Below, piece by piece: positions 1-11,640 of a DNA stretch of 64,000 nt. The translations under genes and the position numbers were made by a program. The stretch lies in contig BCHU01000010.1 of the NCBI GenBank assembly GCA_001599715.1, positions 62,001-126,000 of the forward strand. Direction: 5' to 3'. A model generated the notes under the pieces. That model saw only the letters and a list, made by a program, of their open reading frames with translations. It was not told where the DNA came from and made no database searches. The number at the start of each line of letters is the position of its first letter. Within the stretch, counting starts at the first letter, position 1. This DNA is from Phaeotremella fagi. Its lineage: Eukaryota; Basidiomycota; Tremellomycetes; Tremellales; Phaeotremellaceae.

Positions 1-1211
1 TCTAGCTTCGAGGTTTTTGGGTAATTTGTGAATGGCTGGTGAGAGTAGTTGAGTGAATTTGGTCGATGACAGGATTGGATTTGTGTTAAGACTATGAATG
101 AGGGATGGTGGTAATGTCGCAGAAACCAGGATTATGTTAACGTTTTGAGATTTCTCAACGACATGTGATAAAAGTCGTATAGTTTCATCTATGAAATCGG
201 GTCCTACTTTATCAGCCTTAACAATAGATAAAACTCACCAAGCAACACATCAGCCTCATCAATAACGACCCATTCAATCTTCTCAGCCCCAACACCAACC
301 TTCTCGCCCTCTCTCAATTCCCTGACCCAATCCCCATCCCCCTGCCTAACCTCGTCCTTCTCCTCGATCTTCCGTAACCCAAAAGCCCGACGTAAACTAC
401 CCCCAGTACCCAACAACACATCCAGATTACCGACTCGACCCTCAATCCCTCCCTTCTGCGTACTGCTCAATCCAAAAACACTAAGTTTCGTAGAATGGGA
501 TAAAGATTTAGCTGTCGCCGTCGATTGTCTAGTCAACTCATGTGTCGGTGAGATGATTATCGATCTTGGATATAAAGTTTCCATGGTTGACTCGTCAATT
601 CGACCTTGATCTGTTGCTTTCAAATGATGGAATAACGGTAAGAGATAAGCGAGGGTTTTCCCACTTCCAGTCTCAGCACCTAACAACACCCTTTTGGTCG
701 GTGTACCCAGGAAATGATCAAGACTGAGTGATTGGATTGGAGTCGTTTTCCCTTCTATACCGAATTTCGAAATTACACCCTCAAGAACTCCAGGATATAG
801 ATCAAAAGAACTAAATAATTTAGGTGAAGACGAGACGTCAACGGGAGATTTTGGAGTATCATAGCTAGGGGCAATGAAAGGTTTCGAAGTTGGATATTTT
901 GTGATATGTGGAGGTCGATCCCTAATTCTGTTGGGTAAAGCAGCTAATCGATGAGGAGTAGTGGGAGGGAGTCGATCTGGTCTCCTCGGAACATCTTTCA
1001 CAAAGGCGGGTCTATCATTTGATCGATAGTTTTCAGTCGCACTACTACTGCTACCACTCTTGAAAAATTGTGGTCGACCTTTTGAGGGTTTTTGGATCGT
1101 TCTTTGACCGCCTGCTTGTAGTGGTTGGGCAGTTGAGAGTGCTCTTGCTAGGATAGTCTGGAGTCTTGGGACTACGCTGACTATTTGAGCTGCTTTTGAT
1201 CTTGTGAACAT
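1..1211 (-). CDS. MRH4: Mitochondrial DEAD-box RNA helicase, MRH4-like (3' part outside window)
   Basis: ATP-dependent RNA helicase; in yeast the family works in mitochondria on large-subunit ribosome assembly. Visible: an Arg/Ser-rich N-terminus suited to a mitochondrial presequence, a Q-motif-like segment (TPIQSLSLDHFLG), motif I AETGSGKT, motif Ia-like SPTHELTRQ, motif II DEAD in WVVIDEADVLLG, and motif III SAT in the next exon (LVSATLP). Exon 1 is 1211-239, a 35-nt intron lies at 238-204, and exon 2 begins at 203 (DFIDETIRLL) and stays open to the window edge. Splicing restores the frame through VLLG-PDFIDE. The second helicase domain lies outside. The long Pro/Ser-rich stretch before the core fits MRH4. 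DEAD-box identity is certain; the MRH4 assignment rests on motif arrangement and the presequence. Confidence 0.85.
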
Positions 1212-1952
1212 GGTGTTGTGAGGTCAAGATACCTATGTCTAGCTTTTCATTTTACTGACCGTTTCAACTTTTTAAATGACGTGTATTTTAGAAATCCTCA
1301 CCATAATCGAAACAAATTCAATCAAATATTTTCAACAACTACATTCTCTTTCTCGCACTAAATTAATACATAACAGTAAGTTATCTCTTCCATCCTCTCC
1401 CTCCCCAACCCCCCTCTCCCTATAAGTGAAGAGCGGCATGTCATGCCCCATTGGCACCTCTTGACCCAGGGTCCATGAAATCCATTTTTTTCATCATTCG
1501 TGATAGTCAAAAAGTTTCATGGGTCGTTGCTCTCAACGGACTATCTGATAACTACCTTTTTTCGAATCCTTCCTTGACTTTTTATCTGATGCGAAATAGT
1601 TTAGGTACTGACTTTGAATTTTAGTTCTCTTTTGTAGTCTGGTTTGTAATCAATCATGTATTTATTTGTGTGATTAATCATTTCTCGATCATGACTCTAC
1701 TGCAAATTGACAAGTCTGAAACCGTTCCCACATGTCATTCGCTCTCAACATAATTTCCTGCAGTGTTAAAAGGTTGATGTAATGTAGTCTTGAGTCAAGA
1801 TGTGTAGACTTGGTACTAAGTCCAATGGTGATCAAAACTTGACATGACTTTATAACAGAAACATACGACCGCAGCTTGTACAAAACCCAATCTTTCAGTG
1901 AGAGAAAAAATAAGTAGATACCTAGGCAATTACTGAGACTTCCCCTACCCTC
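1212..1952. other. Intergenic: MRH4 promoter and 3' flank of the transporter gene
   Basis: No supported gene. It should contain the promoter and 5' UTR of the leftward helicase gene (C/T-rich stretch near 1380-1425) and the 3' UTR of the leftward transporter gene. Short open frames here lack codon structure and homology. Confidence 0.5.
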
Positions 1953-3809
1953 TCAATGACCACCAACAACCATGTCACCACCTGGTACAATATCTCTACC
2001 ATAATCACCCGTAGTCACAGAAGAGCGGAATCGTCTAGCCGGTGTCTTTTTGGTATAAAGTTCGTCGATCTGAGCATAACTGAGACCGGTATAATCAGGG
2101 ATAAACAGAGCCGTTATAACGATCATCACGAAAGCCCAAGCAGCGAACCAAAGGCCAACACCGGAAACACCAAGACCACCAGTTCCACCTGAACCTGGAC
2201 TAACTAGCATGTAAGGGATAGCGGTACTGAATGTCGCACCAACGACTGAATTGCCGAGGACACCAAACATTGCTGTTTTACCTCTTAGCCTTGCTGATGA
2301 GGATTCTCCAATGTATGACCATCCTGCTGCACCTGGACCTACGGCGGCACCGAATACACCAAAGCAGATACAGAACAGGATCACATCAGCGACGTCGATT
2401 GGATAAGGTAAAGAGTATTTTGCGGTGGTAGCACCGAGAATGACTAGAGATCAGTTTCACCATTGATTGTTGACTTACGCATAGCTGAGAACATGATGCA
2501 TTGACCAATCAAGAGCATCCTGTAACGACCCAACCATTTCACGTCCAAGACGAAAGATGCAACGATGTAACCAAAGATCCCGATACTGTGAGAGATGGTT
2601 GATGATTGTAAAGCGTTTGATTGACCAGCAAGGGTAAAGAAATAAGTGGCTTGAGTAGCGATCAAACTGTTCCCACAGAAACTCTGACTAGCTTGAGGTA
2701 GAATAGCACAGAAAGTTCTTCTCAAATCGGTTCCTTTCAGACAATCCAAGAAACTAGATCCGCTCTCAATTTCCTTTTGTTCAGCTTCTTTGAGCAAGAT
2801 GAATTCGATTTCGGCGATCAAGAGAGCATATTCTTCCTCTGTTCTTCCGGGATACAATTTTTTCATGTTTCTTTGAGCGAGATCGAGTTTACCTTTCATG
2901 ATCAGATAGTAAGGGGTTTCGATGATTGTGAAAAATTGGATCGCAAGGATAGCGACTGGGAGAACAAGTACGACGATCATTGGGATTCGATAACCAAGGT
3001 TGGAATCTACTGATGGATATTGGAGATTGCAGTAGTAGGTGACAAACGCAGCCAAAGTGATACCGATAGTAGCTGTAGGTCAGGATTACGCCATAAGATA
3101 TAACTCACTCATCATGGGTACGATTGCCATCAAAGTACCTCGGATCTCTCGAGGCGCTACCTCAGACACATAGGTGATACTGGCGACCTGTGTAAATCCA
3201 CCTGCAGCACCGTAGAGTATCTTGACAACAATGAACGACTGCCAAGTAGTACAAGAGATTTGAGCTACACCGGCAACGATGAGAACCAAAAGTCCGATCC
3301 ACATTGTGTATCGACGACCAAATCGGTCGATACAAAGTCCCGCAGTTGGAACACTAAGTACCTGAGGATATCAGTATAGTAACAATAGATCACCCACCTG
3401 GAAAGGAGTGTTGATAGCGTTCCAAATGGTAACGGTCTCAGGTGAAACAGCGTACAAACCAGTGGCAGTTTTGTAACCGTTACCCATGAGTTTACAGAAA
3501 GATTGGGAACCGACCAAGGCGTTGGAGACTGTACCATCTGCACCACCGACTATGAGAGCAATCTAAATGCAAATCAGTACCCAATTTGATGATATAACCC
3601 ACAAGTAAGATGACAATAGTAAACATAGCTCTCTTGTTCTCTTTAATGACAGTCCATTTTGGTTTCCCTTCAGAGAAGAGAGTCTCTTGAGCTCGAGCTA
3701 AGTCATTCGTCTCTAAAACCTTTGGTTTGAGATTTGGATCACAGTCTTCGACATGACTAAAGCTAGCTTTGTCGTCTATGTTGAGTATGTTGCCGTTTTG
3801 AGTGGACAT
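1953..3809 (-). CDS. MFS sugar-type transporter (alpha-glucoside/hexose permease-like)
   Basis: Plasma-membrane MFS proton symporter of the sugar-porter family, about 540 residues over several exons (introns near 3560-3605, 3362-3400, 3062-3110, 2440-2480). Visible signatures: RFGRR after TM2, the sugar-porter motif in SEVAPREIRGT after TM4, a PESPRWL-like site reading IETPYYLIMKG before the central loop, and GAAVGPGAAGWSYIGE in the C-terminal half. The hydrophilic N-terminus and long central loop are usual for MAL11-type permeases. It is transcribed away from the Zn2Cys6 regulator at 4218 across a 408-bp shared promoter, suggesting regulation by that neighbour. The substrate cannot be read from sequence: sugars are typical, but the subfamily also carries other small polyols and acids. 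Confidence 0.88.
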
Positions 3810-4217
3810 TGAGAAATTGTTGGGATGAAAACTGGAGGGATGAGAGGGGCTCAGTAACGTATTATAAGGAGCCCCCTGGGACTAGCGTCGGGCCTTTGAT
3901 TAGAGACGTAGGGTCCGCAGCATGACTGCGCTCCGACCAAACAAGTTTCGCAAAGAATTTGGGTTTACGTTTAAGACCCGTTGAAGGCAGTTGGTGGATA
4001 TATACCCGATATCCTACAGTATCAGCGACGGTCCTAGTGATCAAAGCAATGGGGAAACGTTCTGCAGTCCATGAATAAAGCTGCATAATCTCCCAATTTT
4101 TCCTAGATTGAAAAATCCAGGATTTCCGGAATCAAATAACATGTGATAGCGATGAGCGATGGATGAATCTAATGTTCTTGTTTTCACTTCCTGCTAAAGT
4201 CCAGCACTGTTTTTAGA
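3810..4217. promoter_or_regulatory. Divergent promoter between transporter and Zn2Cys6 regulator
   Basis: This 408-bp region separates two divergent start codons. It contains TCGGGCC (3888-3894), GACCCG (3975-3980) and ACCCGAT (4004-4010), the same GC core that recurs in the divergent promoter at 9003-9260, plus an imperfect TTCCGGAA-like palindrome near 4112-4132. Binding of the neighbouring regulator to them is inference. Confidence 0.45.
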
Positions 4218-7200
4218 ATGAGAAGACCCGCAGATAATGGGGATGAGGTACCCACCCGACGAAAACGTCGGTTCGTCACTGCAACAACTTGTTTACGATG
4301 TACGAAGGTAGGACACGGACATGATTGAAATTCGATATCGATCGCGCTAATTTCATTTTCGGTTTAGAGGAAGAAGAAATGTAATAAACAGATCCCGTGT
4401 GAACCATGTATATCCCAAGGAGTAAGTATCAGGGTGATGATTCTACTGACTTGCCTCAGTTTGCGGATACTTGTGTACTCTATGTCCCTTCTTCGCACGA
4501 CCCAGACAACGCCAGAGATAGTATCCCAGCAAGAGAAGCTGTTTCTACCTCTCCTGACAATTTTTTGGGGGATATCGAACCACTCTATGACTACACAACC
4601 CAGTTCAGAGACACTTCATCGCATAACAACCCTGTTCAGCCGCATTATACAGAGAATCATCAAAACTCTGACCCTCATTCAGTCATCCAAAACCTTCCAT
4701 CGCTGCGAAGATCTTCCATTCGAATAAACGACGATGGGAAAGGATTACCAGAATCGACTCTCTCGTCTAAAGACTATCCTTGTCTGGATCCACATCGAGA
4801 GATCTTCGATAGACTGGAGAAATTAGAATCATTGGTAGCTGCAAATCAACCCTCCAAAACCAATCCACCTGTCAATCAAATCGATTTTATCAACCAGCAA
4901 ACGGGAAATCACCTCGACAAACAACTGTTATGGCCGTATAATGTCAAACGTTTTCTTCTTGCTGCAGATGTCGAAGTCGATGATCTAGAACCAATTCTTA
5001 ACGTTCTTCCAAATCGCGAGACAGCGAATATGCTCTTGACTCGCTTTCTTGATCATATCAACTCCACACGGTATCCTATAGATCATACATGGCTACAATC
5101 GTGCTTCAGTGCTGTTTTTGAGCATCAGTTTAGCTCGACGCCTTGGAATGGGTCAATGGACCCAAGGCAAGCTCTTTCAAGTTTGCCCATTGCGTTGCTG
5201 GTTCTGGCGACAAGTGTCATGACTGCTCAACCAGATTCGGAACTGCCAGACAGATCTTCCCAACGACAAATTAGTTTGAGGTATTATCAATGCTGTGAGT
5301 GTTATCTCCTGAATTTACAACACAGGCTCTTAATTGATGGCGAAAAGCACGGAAAGCAGCTTTGATGGCTTCTGCTGTTCAAGCCGAATCCCTCGAGATG
5401 GTTGTAACTGGACTTTTGACTTTCATCTATCTAACATTTGTGTATGATCGACGAGTTACGGAGGCTTGGGGGATCCTAGGGTCGACAATTAGGCAAGCGC
5501 AAAGTATTGGTTGCCACCGTGATGGTGTAAAACTTGGGCTTGAGTAGGTCACTACGTCAGGAGCCAAAGCTAATGCGTAGTCCAATACAATCAGAGATCA
5601 GAAGAAGACTGTGGTCCTATTTGTATCACGCTGATCAATAGTGAGTTTTCTGCTAATAGTGCTTGGACTCACTATCAGCTTCTCACTTGTTCTTGGGATT
5701 CCAGGAGCCATACAAGAGACCAGCTTTGACGTTGCTGAACCGCTGAACAACGATTTCGATTCTGGTAAAGAACTTCAAGCTACCCGACCTATGGAGCAAC
5801 CATCAACTTCGACATTTCTCATACTTCGTTTCCGACTGTCCCGTATTACTGGTCGGATCGCCGAGCATTTTCAACGATTACACAGCGTCGCATCTTATTC
5901 TGAAGTCGAACAGCTTGATTCTGACCTGATGAGTTTTGTTGATTCGCTGCCACCTCATTTTCGGATAGATAACGCAGACGAAAGTGAGGATGAAGCGATT
6001 CCGGGTTTGGCTTTATCACGCTATATGTTGGGAACGGAGATCATGATGATTAGAATTATGCTTCATGTGAGTGGAGCTGACAAACTCCTTCTAATTGTGT
6101 AGCGCCCTTGGTTCTTGAGTCGCCTTTGGAGTAATGATTATCTTCACTCTAGACAAGCTTGTTTACATTCAGCCAAGAAAGATTTCGAACTGGTGAGGAA
6201 TTCGTTTATTGCTTCTATCCCAGTTCTGACTTCATCAGCGTTGTAATTTCCGTCAACGTCGAGCTCAGCAACATAGCGCGACGTTCAGTGGGACATTCCG
6301 TGAATTTGTAAGTCACCATGGACTGATCACGACTGACAGCAGAACGCGGCGATGATTGCAGGAATCTCAGCGATAATTGCGCCTCATGGCCCAGACGCCG
6401 AAAATATGCGTTTGATTCTGAGAACATTTCTCGATCGTCATCCTGTTGACAAGCAGTCTGGCAAACCTAAAATATCGCAAAAGGAGGTTGCTATTGTGAG
6501 TGGAAAGGTTTTGGCAGTCCTGACATTCAGGTCTATACGCTCTATCGTCGATCGATGTACGTTCTGCGTCATTTCCAGTGGCCACAGACTGGAACCGGTG
6601 ATCCATTCGAGCACATCCTTGGAATCAATGACGACCCTGGAAGTGCACTTAACACCAGAGCTCCACCTAGTCCTAGTAACGATTATTTACGGGAGTTGGC
6701 AACAGAAGCTGACTTACCGGTGAGACCGGATTACGGAGAGGAACGCTCGACATCAGCTCTTGTCAACAAGATCTTTTCTACAATGGTCAAACGAGGTCTC
6801 CTCCCGTCGCATAACTCTGTTCGACAACCTACCACCAATCATAGTATGGAAGTCCAAATCCAGAACAACTTACCGCTACCTCTGCCTGTACAATCTGGCG
6901 GTCTTTATGAAACAGTTCCTAACGCTTCCAACTTCAATTACCAGTTCTCGCCAACTCACCAAAACGTGGGCGAAACGATCATGTTGACGACTCCGTCTGA
7001 CGCTGAAACTCCAACAGACGTACAAGCTCTTTTCGATTCTTGGTTATTGAACAATGCGACTTTTCACATGCCTGATTTGTTTCCGCTTGTGACTAATCCA
7101 GTGTTCAATACAGAGGCCCTGATGAACAACGATCAAGCGGTGTTGTCGGATACCTTCCCTGTGTGGAATATGGATTTGGTGGAAGATGGTCAAAATTGGA

Positions 7201-7223
7201 GTTTTGATCGATCTGCGGTGTAA
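4218..7223 (+). CDS. Zn2Cys6 fungal transcription factor with fungal_trans domain
   Basis: Nuclear DNA-binding regulator of about 870 residues, with roughly nine introns. The binuclear zinc cluster is split over three exons: CLRCTK, then RKKKCNKQIPCEPC, then a final Cys after a 38-nt intron at 4422-4459 (FADTC), giving C-x2-C-x6-C-x5-C-x2-C-x8-C. The middle homology region is recognisable: LDPIQSEIRRRLWSYLYHADQ is the usual (E)xRRRLW signature and is followed by a long helical region. The C-terminal part (6555-7223) is acidic and Asn/Pro-rich, as in activation domains. Start chosen at 4218 because a basic segment (RRKRRF) directly precedes the zinc cluster. The divergent transporter and downstream esterase and exporter are natural candidate targets. 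Confidence 0.88.
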
Positions 7224-7376
7224 TATAATAGTTTGTATTATGATATACATCTGTAACCCAGTCTGCAAATTGCTTCTTAGATCCAAGTCTATATGATATT
7301 ATTGAGATGCAATCCATACAATGGCTATAAACATGAAGAACTCATACTAAAATACATGTCGATCTACAATACATAT

Positions 7377-9002
7377 CTACCAAGACTTTTGAGCACTCAG
7401 ATAATCTTGCCAGAATTTAATCTTTTCTGGAGAAGAAGACGTCTCAGCTCTAAACTCGTTACCGACCTGATAAACCTGGTCCGGATGCTCTACTGCATTG
7501 GGCCATTCTCCACATCCTTCTGGTCGATCCTCTTCACCGCGTCCATTTGGTGTACCGTATTTGATGAAATTCGCCCAAAGACTTGAAGTCTTGTCTCCAA
7601 CTTGTCGATCATAATCTCTCCAATCCCTGTCTGTGTCTGGTTGAAGAGAATTGAAAGCGTAGCTGAAATCAGCACCGTGGAATGCACCAAACACTGGTCC
7701 TTTGAAAAAGGTATAACCTTTTGTCTTTGGCATGTTGTGGTTAACAGGCATTGATTTGTACCACGGTGGAGCGGCGGTAAGATAGTAAACAAAGACTGGT
7801 GATTTGCAGTGAGTTCCCCACCTTTGTGCATACATTCCCGGATTGATACGAGAATTATCACGAGAACCAGCATTCCAAGCTTGGAGAGGACCGTCACCGG
7901 GAATTTCGTTGGGAGGTGGATAAAGTGAAAGGAAGCGATCCGCAAAGGCTCCATAACGTTGATCGACACATTCGACAAAGTCGTCAATGTTGAAATCTTT
8001 GTGAGTGTATACACCGCTTTCATCGTGATTCTGACCTGTCAAGATAGGTACATCGTTTGGTGGACCGGTAGTAAGGGTTTCTTCATATGTTTTGGTGAAA
8101 AGGTGACCATCAAACACAGAACGAAGTTGTGGAGGTGGTCCCCAAAGACCAACGTCCCACCCCATACCAGCGTCAACCAGCTTGTCTAAATCATCGAAAT
8201 CTCTGAGATCTTCAATCGACTTCACGCCAAGTCTTTCCATAATTTCAACACCTTCTTGTTCTGCTTGTTCTGAGGAACGATAAGATGGAGCAAGACATGA
8301 AATTTGGGGGTCGCGAGGGTATCGAGCTCCAGATTGGAAGATTGCACGATGGAAGAGACCTTTTGTTAACGGGGAATAGAGCAGAACACCTGTCATCGCA
8401 GAACCACTGGATTGTCCACCGATTGTGACGCGATCTTTGTCTCCACCAAGAGCTTCGATATTGTCTTGTACCCATTGCAAGGCCTGGATACAATCGTAGT
8501 AACCTTGATTACCACTAGGAACGCCTTCTTCTTTAGTAAGATCTGGATGAGCTAACCAACCAAAAACGCCCAATCTGAAGCCGACAGTGACGACGATAAC
8601 CCCCTTCTGAGCTAGACTGGTACCGTTGTAGTTGGGATCACTGGCGCTACCTGCACGAAAAGCCCCACCGTGCATCCAGAAATAGACGGGGAATTTCTCA
8701 GTGTTACCATCCTTACGTTCAGGAACCCAAATGTTAAGTTGTAAACAGTCTTCACTCTGTTTCAAACCTCTGACAGAATCGTACCATCCTGGAGGAGCTT
8801 TTCGTTGAGGTGGGACGTTTGCAAGGGTATCGCAAACTTTGACTCCCTCCCATGGAATGACGGGTTGAGGTAGACGAAAACGATTTTTACCAGTTGGAGG
8901 TGCTGCGTAAGGGACACCTCGATAACCGGTTATAGCTTTGTCGTATTTGCCCGGAACACCTTGGATTAGGCCACCTGTAACTTGGACTGGTTTGATAGAC
9001 AT
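7377..9002 (-). CDS. Type-B carboxylesterase/lipase (intronless)
   Basis: Alpha/beta-hydrolase that cleaves carboxylic esters, 541 residues in one exon. The nucleophile elbow is GGQSSGSAM (catalytic Ser in GxSxG), the family start motif is YRGVPYAAPPTGKNRF, the oxyanion region is WMHGGAFRAGS, and the acidic and His members of the triad are suggested by NHDESGVY and FHGADFSYAF. No convincing signal peptide is seen (MSIKPVQVTGG), so the enzyme may be intracellular. It converges with the Zn2Cys6 gene and shares a 258-bp divergent promoter with the MFS exporter at 9261. Absence of introns is odd among intron-dense neighbours and could mean retroposition or horizontal acquisition. Substrate unknown. 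Confidence 0.92.
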   Translation of the reverse strand: MSIKPVQVTGGLIQGVPGKYDKAITGYRGVPYAAPPTGKNRFRLPQPVIPWEGVKVCDTLANVPPQRKAPPGWYDSVRGLKQSEDCLQLNIWVPERKDGNTEKFPVYFWMHGGAFRAGSASDPNYNGTSLAQKGVIVVTVGFRLGVFGWLAHPDLTKEEGVPSGNQGYYDCIQALQWVQDNIEALGGDKDRVTIGGQSSGSAMTGVLLYSPLTKGLFHRAIFQSGARYPRDPQISCLAPSYRSSEQAEQEGVEIMERLGVKSIEDLRDFDDLDKLVDAGMGWDVGLWGPPPQLRSVFDGHLFTKTYEETLTTGPPNDVPILTGQNHDESGVYTHKDFNIDDFVECVDQRYGAFADRFLSLYPPPNEIPGDGPLQAWNAGSRDNSRINPGMYAQRWGTHCKSPVFVYYLTAAPPWYKSMPVNHNMPKTKGYTFFKGPVFGAFHGADFSYAFNSLQPDTDRDWRDYDRQVGDKTSSLWANFIKYGTPNGRGEEDRPEGCGEWPNAVEHPDQVYQVGNEFRAETSSSPEKIKFWQDYLSAQKSW

Positions 9003-9260
9003 GTTGTTGGGATTTACTTGTTGATTTTTGTTTGATTAAGAGTACATGGGGAGTAGCTTAAGCCATACCTATTTGTATAGACTTCCAGTCGGGATTTGGC
9101 GGGTTCAACAGGTTTATCGGCGTGATGTTTATTCTTAGGACCCGAACGGCAAAATGACATATTCACAAGGCCCGAAAGGAAATAATATGACCCGATCGTG
9201 GTCATTGAAGAGTAGAGGTGGTAACACTGAGTCTTTGCATCTCTAGAAGCAGTCACCAAG
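9003..9260. promoter_or_regulatory. Divergent promoter of carboxylesterase and DHA1 exporter with CCCGA repeats
   Basis: The 258-bp spacer carries five copies of a CCCG core: GACCCGAA (9139-9146), GGCCCGAA (9169-9176) and GACCCGAT (9189-9196) on the plus strand, and TCGGGA (9089-9094) and CGGGTT (9100-9105) in the opposite orientation. Four of the five contain CCCGA. The two orientations sit in separate halves. The density is well above random expectation for a 5-mer in this length. Confidence 0.55.
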
Positions 9261-11054
9261 ATGTCAAACATTGAACATCTATCAAATTCGTCTCAGCTCG
9301 ATTCTGGGTCAAGTGATATCGAAAAGGGTTCGATTAACGGCCAATCAAGTCCCACGTTGGAGGTGCAGGATTCGACTGCAGTTACAGCAGTGGAAGCACC
9401 TGCCCGACCATATTCAGCATTCACTCATAGACAAAAATGGACGATAGTAGCTTTGGCATCTTTGGCTGCAATTTTTGGTCCTATCTCCAGTAACATTTTC
9501 GTGCCTGCCATTCCAGACATTGGCTCAAGCTTCAACATCAACACACAAGAGGTAGATCTTGCTTTGACGATATACTTGTGGGTTTTGGGTTTCCTGACCT
9601 TGATGAGATGACTAACAAAGTCTTAGAGTGTTCCAAGCACTTTCACCCTCCTTTCTATCTGGACTTTCGGATACGATAGGTCGGCGACCAGTCTTGATAA
9701 TTTGCCTTGCCGTCTACCTAATTGCCTGTGTCGGCATTGCATTAACACCAACGAACGCTTATTGGTTACTGCTTGTACTGAGATGTGTACAAGCCACTGG
9801 TGGATCACCTGCACTGGGAACCGGATCTGGAGCTATGGGAGACATTGCTACTCCAGCAGAGAGAGGGACGTTCATGGGGTTATTCACAGGGGCAGCCATG
9901 ATTGGTCCTGCATTTGGTCCTGTACTCGGAGGGATCTTGGTCCAATGGTTAAGTTGGAGATGGATTTTTTGGGTGCTGGCGATTTTGTGCGGAATAAACT
10001 TGATAATCATATTCATGTGAGTTTATAATATTATATTCAGCAACTGTTAACTTATCGTTAATTAAGATTTATGCCCGAGACTCTGCGTGGCATTGTCGGT
10101 GACGGTTCACTTAAATGCGGCATTTTCAATTCTCGTGCGATAGACTGGTTTCGTCAAAACGACAAAGCTGATCTGGAGACTGGACCTACTGAAGCAGCTC
10201 TGGCAACAAAGAGTAAAAAACCAAAAGTAAGTGTCTGTTGTACACGCAAAATACTTACTCTGCGTAGTATAATCCCCTGGCCTCGTTCAGGATGTTGCTG
10301 TATCCTGAAGTCATTCTAATTGAAATCTTTGGCAGTGTGGTGTTCGCTTGCTTGTTCGCTTCTTTGACAGTCTACTCTACGATACTTGCCGATGACTATG
10401 GATACAATGATGTTCAAATAGGATTGTGTTACCTGTAAGTCCCTAATTTGCATGACAAGACTGATGAAAAATAGCACTCAAGGTGTCGGTTCTTTGATAG
10501 CTGGAATCTTTGGTGGCAAGCTTTTAGATCGCCAATTCCGACTTAGTAAAGCAAAACTCAATTTCACACCGAAACATCCACGCGATCTAGAAGGGTTTCC
10601 AATTGAGATAACACGCTTTGGTTTCGTCCCATATTACCTGCCAATATATATCGGTGCTCTGATCGGTTTCGGATGGTCATTAAACGCAAGAGCGAACGTG
10701 GCAGTTTCTCTTGTTTTGAATCTCATCATCGGATGTCTCAGTCAATTCACCACTCAGTGTTGCAGTATATTATTGATAGATATGATACCAATGAGAGCAG
10801 GTGCTGCGGTTGCTTCAGTGAGTAATCATAAAAGACCACAGGCTGACATAAAGTTCAACTTTGTACGTTGTGCATTCTCAGCAGTTGTTTCTGCGACCAT
10901 ACAACCTTTAATCAAAGCTACAAACGTTGGTTGGGCATTTGTAGTATTGAGTGCGATCTTGGTCGTGGTTACACCAGGAATGTGGTTTGTGGTTCAGAAT
11001 GGACAGAAATGGAGAACAAGTCGGAAGCAGGAACTTGGTGCCTCGGGTCATTGA
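9261..11054 (+). CDS. MFS multidrug/H+ antiporter (DHA1 family)
   Basis: Plasma-membrane exporter of about 515 residues in six exons. An N-terminal hydrophilic segment precedes TM1 (IVALASLAAIFGPISSNIFVPAIP). The loop 2-3 motif is SDTIGRRPV, TM4 is LRCVQATGGS, and TM5 has the antiporter-type FTGAAMIGPAFGPVLGG; these are DHA1 hallmarks. The last intron (10818-10853, 36 nt) is in frame and would be read through by an ORF-only view; removing it gives AVASFNFVRCAFSA, as in relatives. Divergent from the carboxylesterase, suggesting that a substrate or product of the esterase is exported or detoxified. The actual substrate is not predictable. Confidence 0.9.
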
Positions 11055-11640
11055 GTGGACCGAGTAAAATCTCAGGATATTGAGATTCTAGTAGATGTAA
11101 AAGTTTGGGGCTATAGCTTGACTAAGTTATAAATGTTGATAAGATATAGCTATGCATGGGAAGTGACTCCAAAGGTATAAACCAATTACGTCTACTGTGC
11201 GTGCAATCGACTGTCACTTCGAAACGATACGACTACCTAAAAATCGCAGGCGAACAGTACGCATAAAACACCATCAAGTCAATATCGTCAATGAGAAAAA
11301 TCCAATCCTTTATCTCGAAAAAGGAAAGCAGCAGTTTCATCCAATCCAAAAAAACGATGACATAACCAATAAATCCTTTCATGTACCATTGAAACTCAAC
11401 ACAAAGGATGTTCAAAGCTCCGACAAGAATTTTCAATCGGAGTTAAACAAAGATATTTCACAATTTGTAATAAATTCCTCTTGAGAAGGCTTCCAAGAAA
11501 AGTAACTCAGACAATATAAGTATCACTGAGAAAATTCATCCCCGCCAGTCGGCTTCTTAACTTTTATTTTCAACTCCCCCCCAAAAAAGATCATTTCTGT
11601 CTTTCTTTCATAAAATAAAACTAAACCTGTGTTTACACTA
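11055..11640. other. Intergenic, 3' flank of exporter and 5' flank of regulator
   Basis: No supported gene. A 95-codon open frame at 11197-11484 is Lys/Asn/Gln-rich, has no recognisable domain and sits in AT-rich DNA; I treat it as chance. The T/C-rich stretch at 11560-11620 probably belongs to the 5' UTR of the next gene. Confidence 0.45.

Noticed and set aside
7490..8493. Open frames of 76-177 codons overlapping the carboxylesterase in other frames
   Set aside because: They are shadows of a conserved coding sequence with no own homology.
11197..11484. 95-codon Lys/Asn-rich frame between exporter and regulator
   Set aside because: AT-rich, no homology, no splice or promoter context; likely chance.
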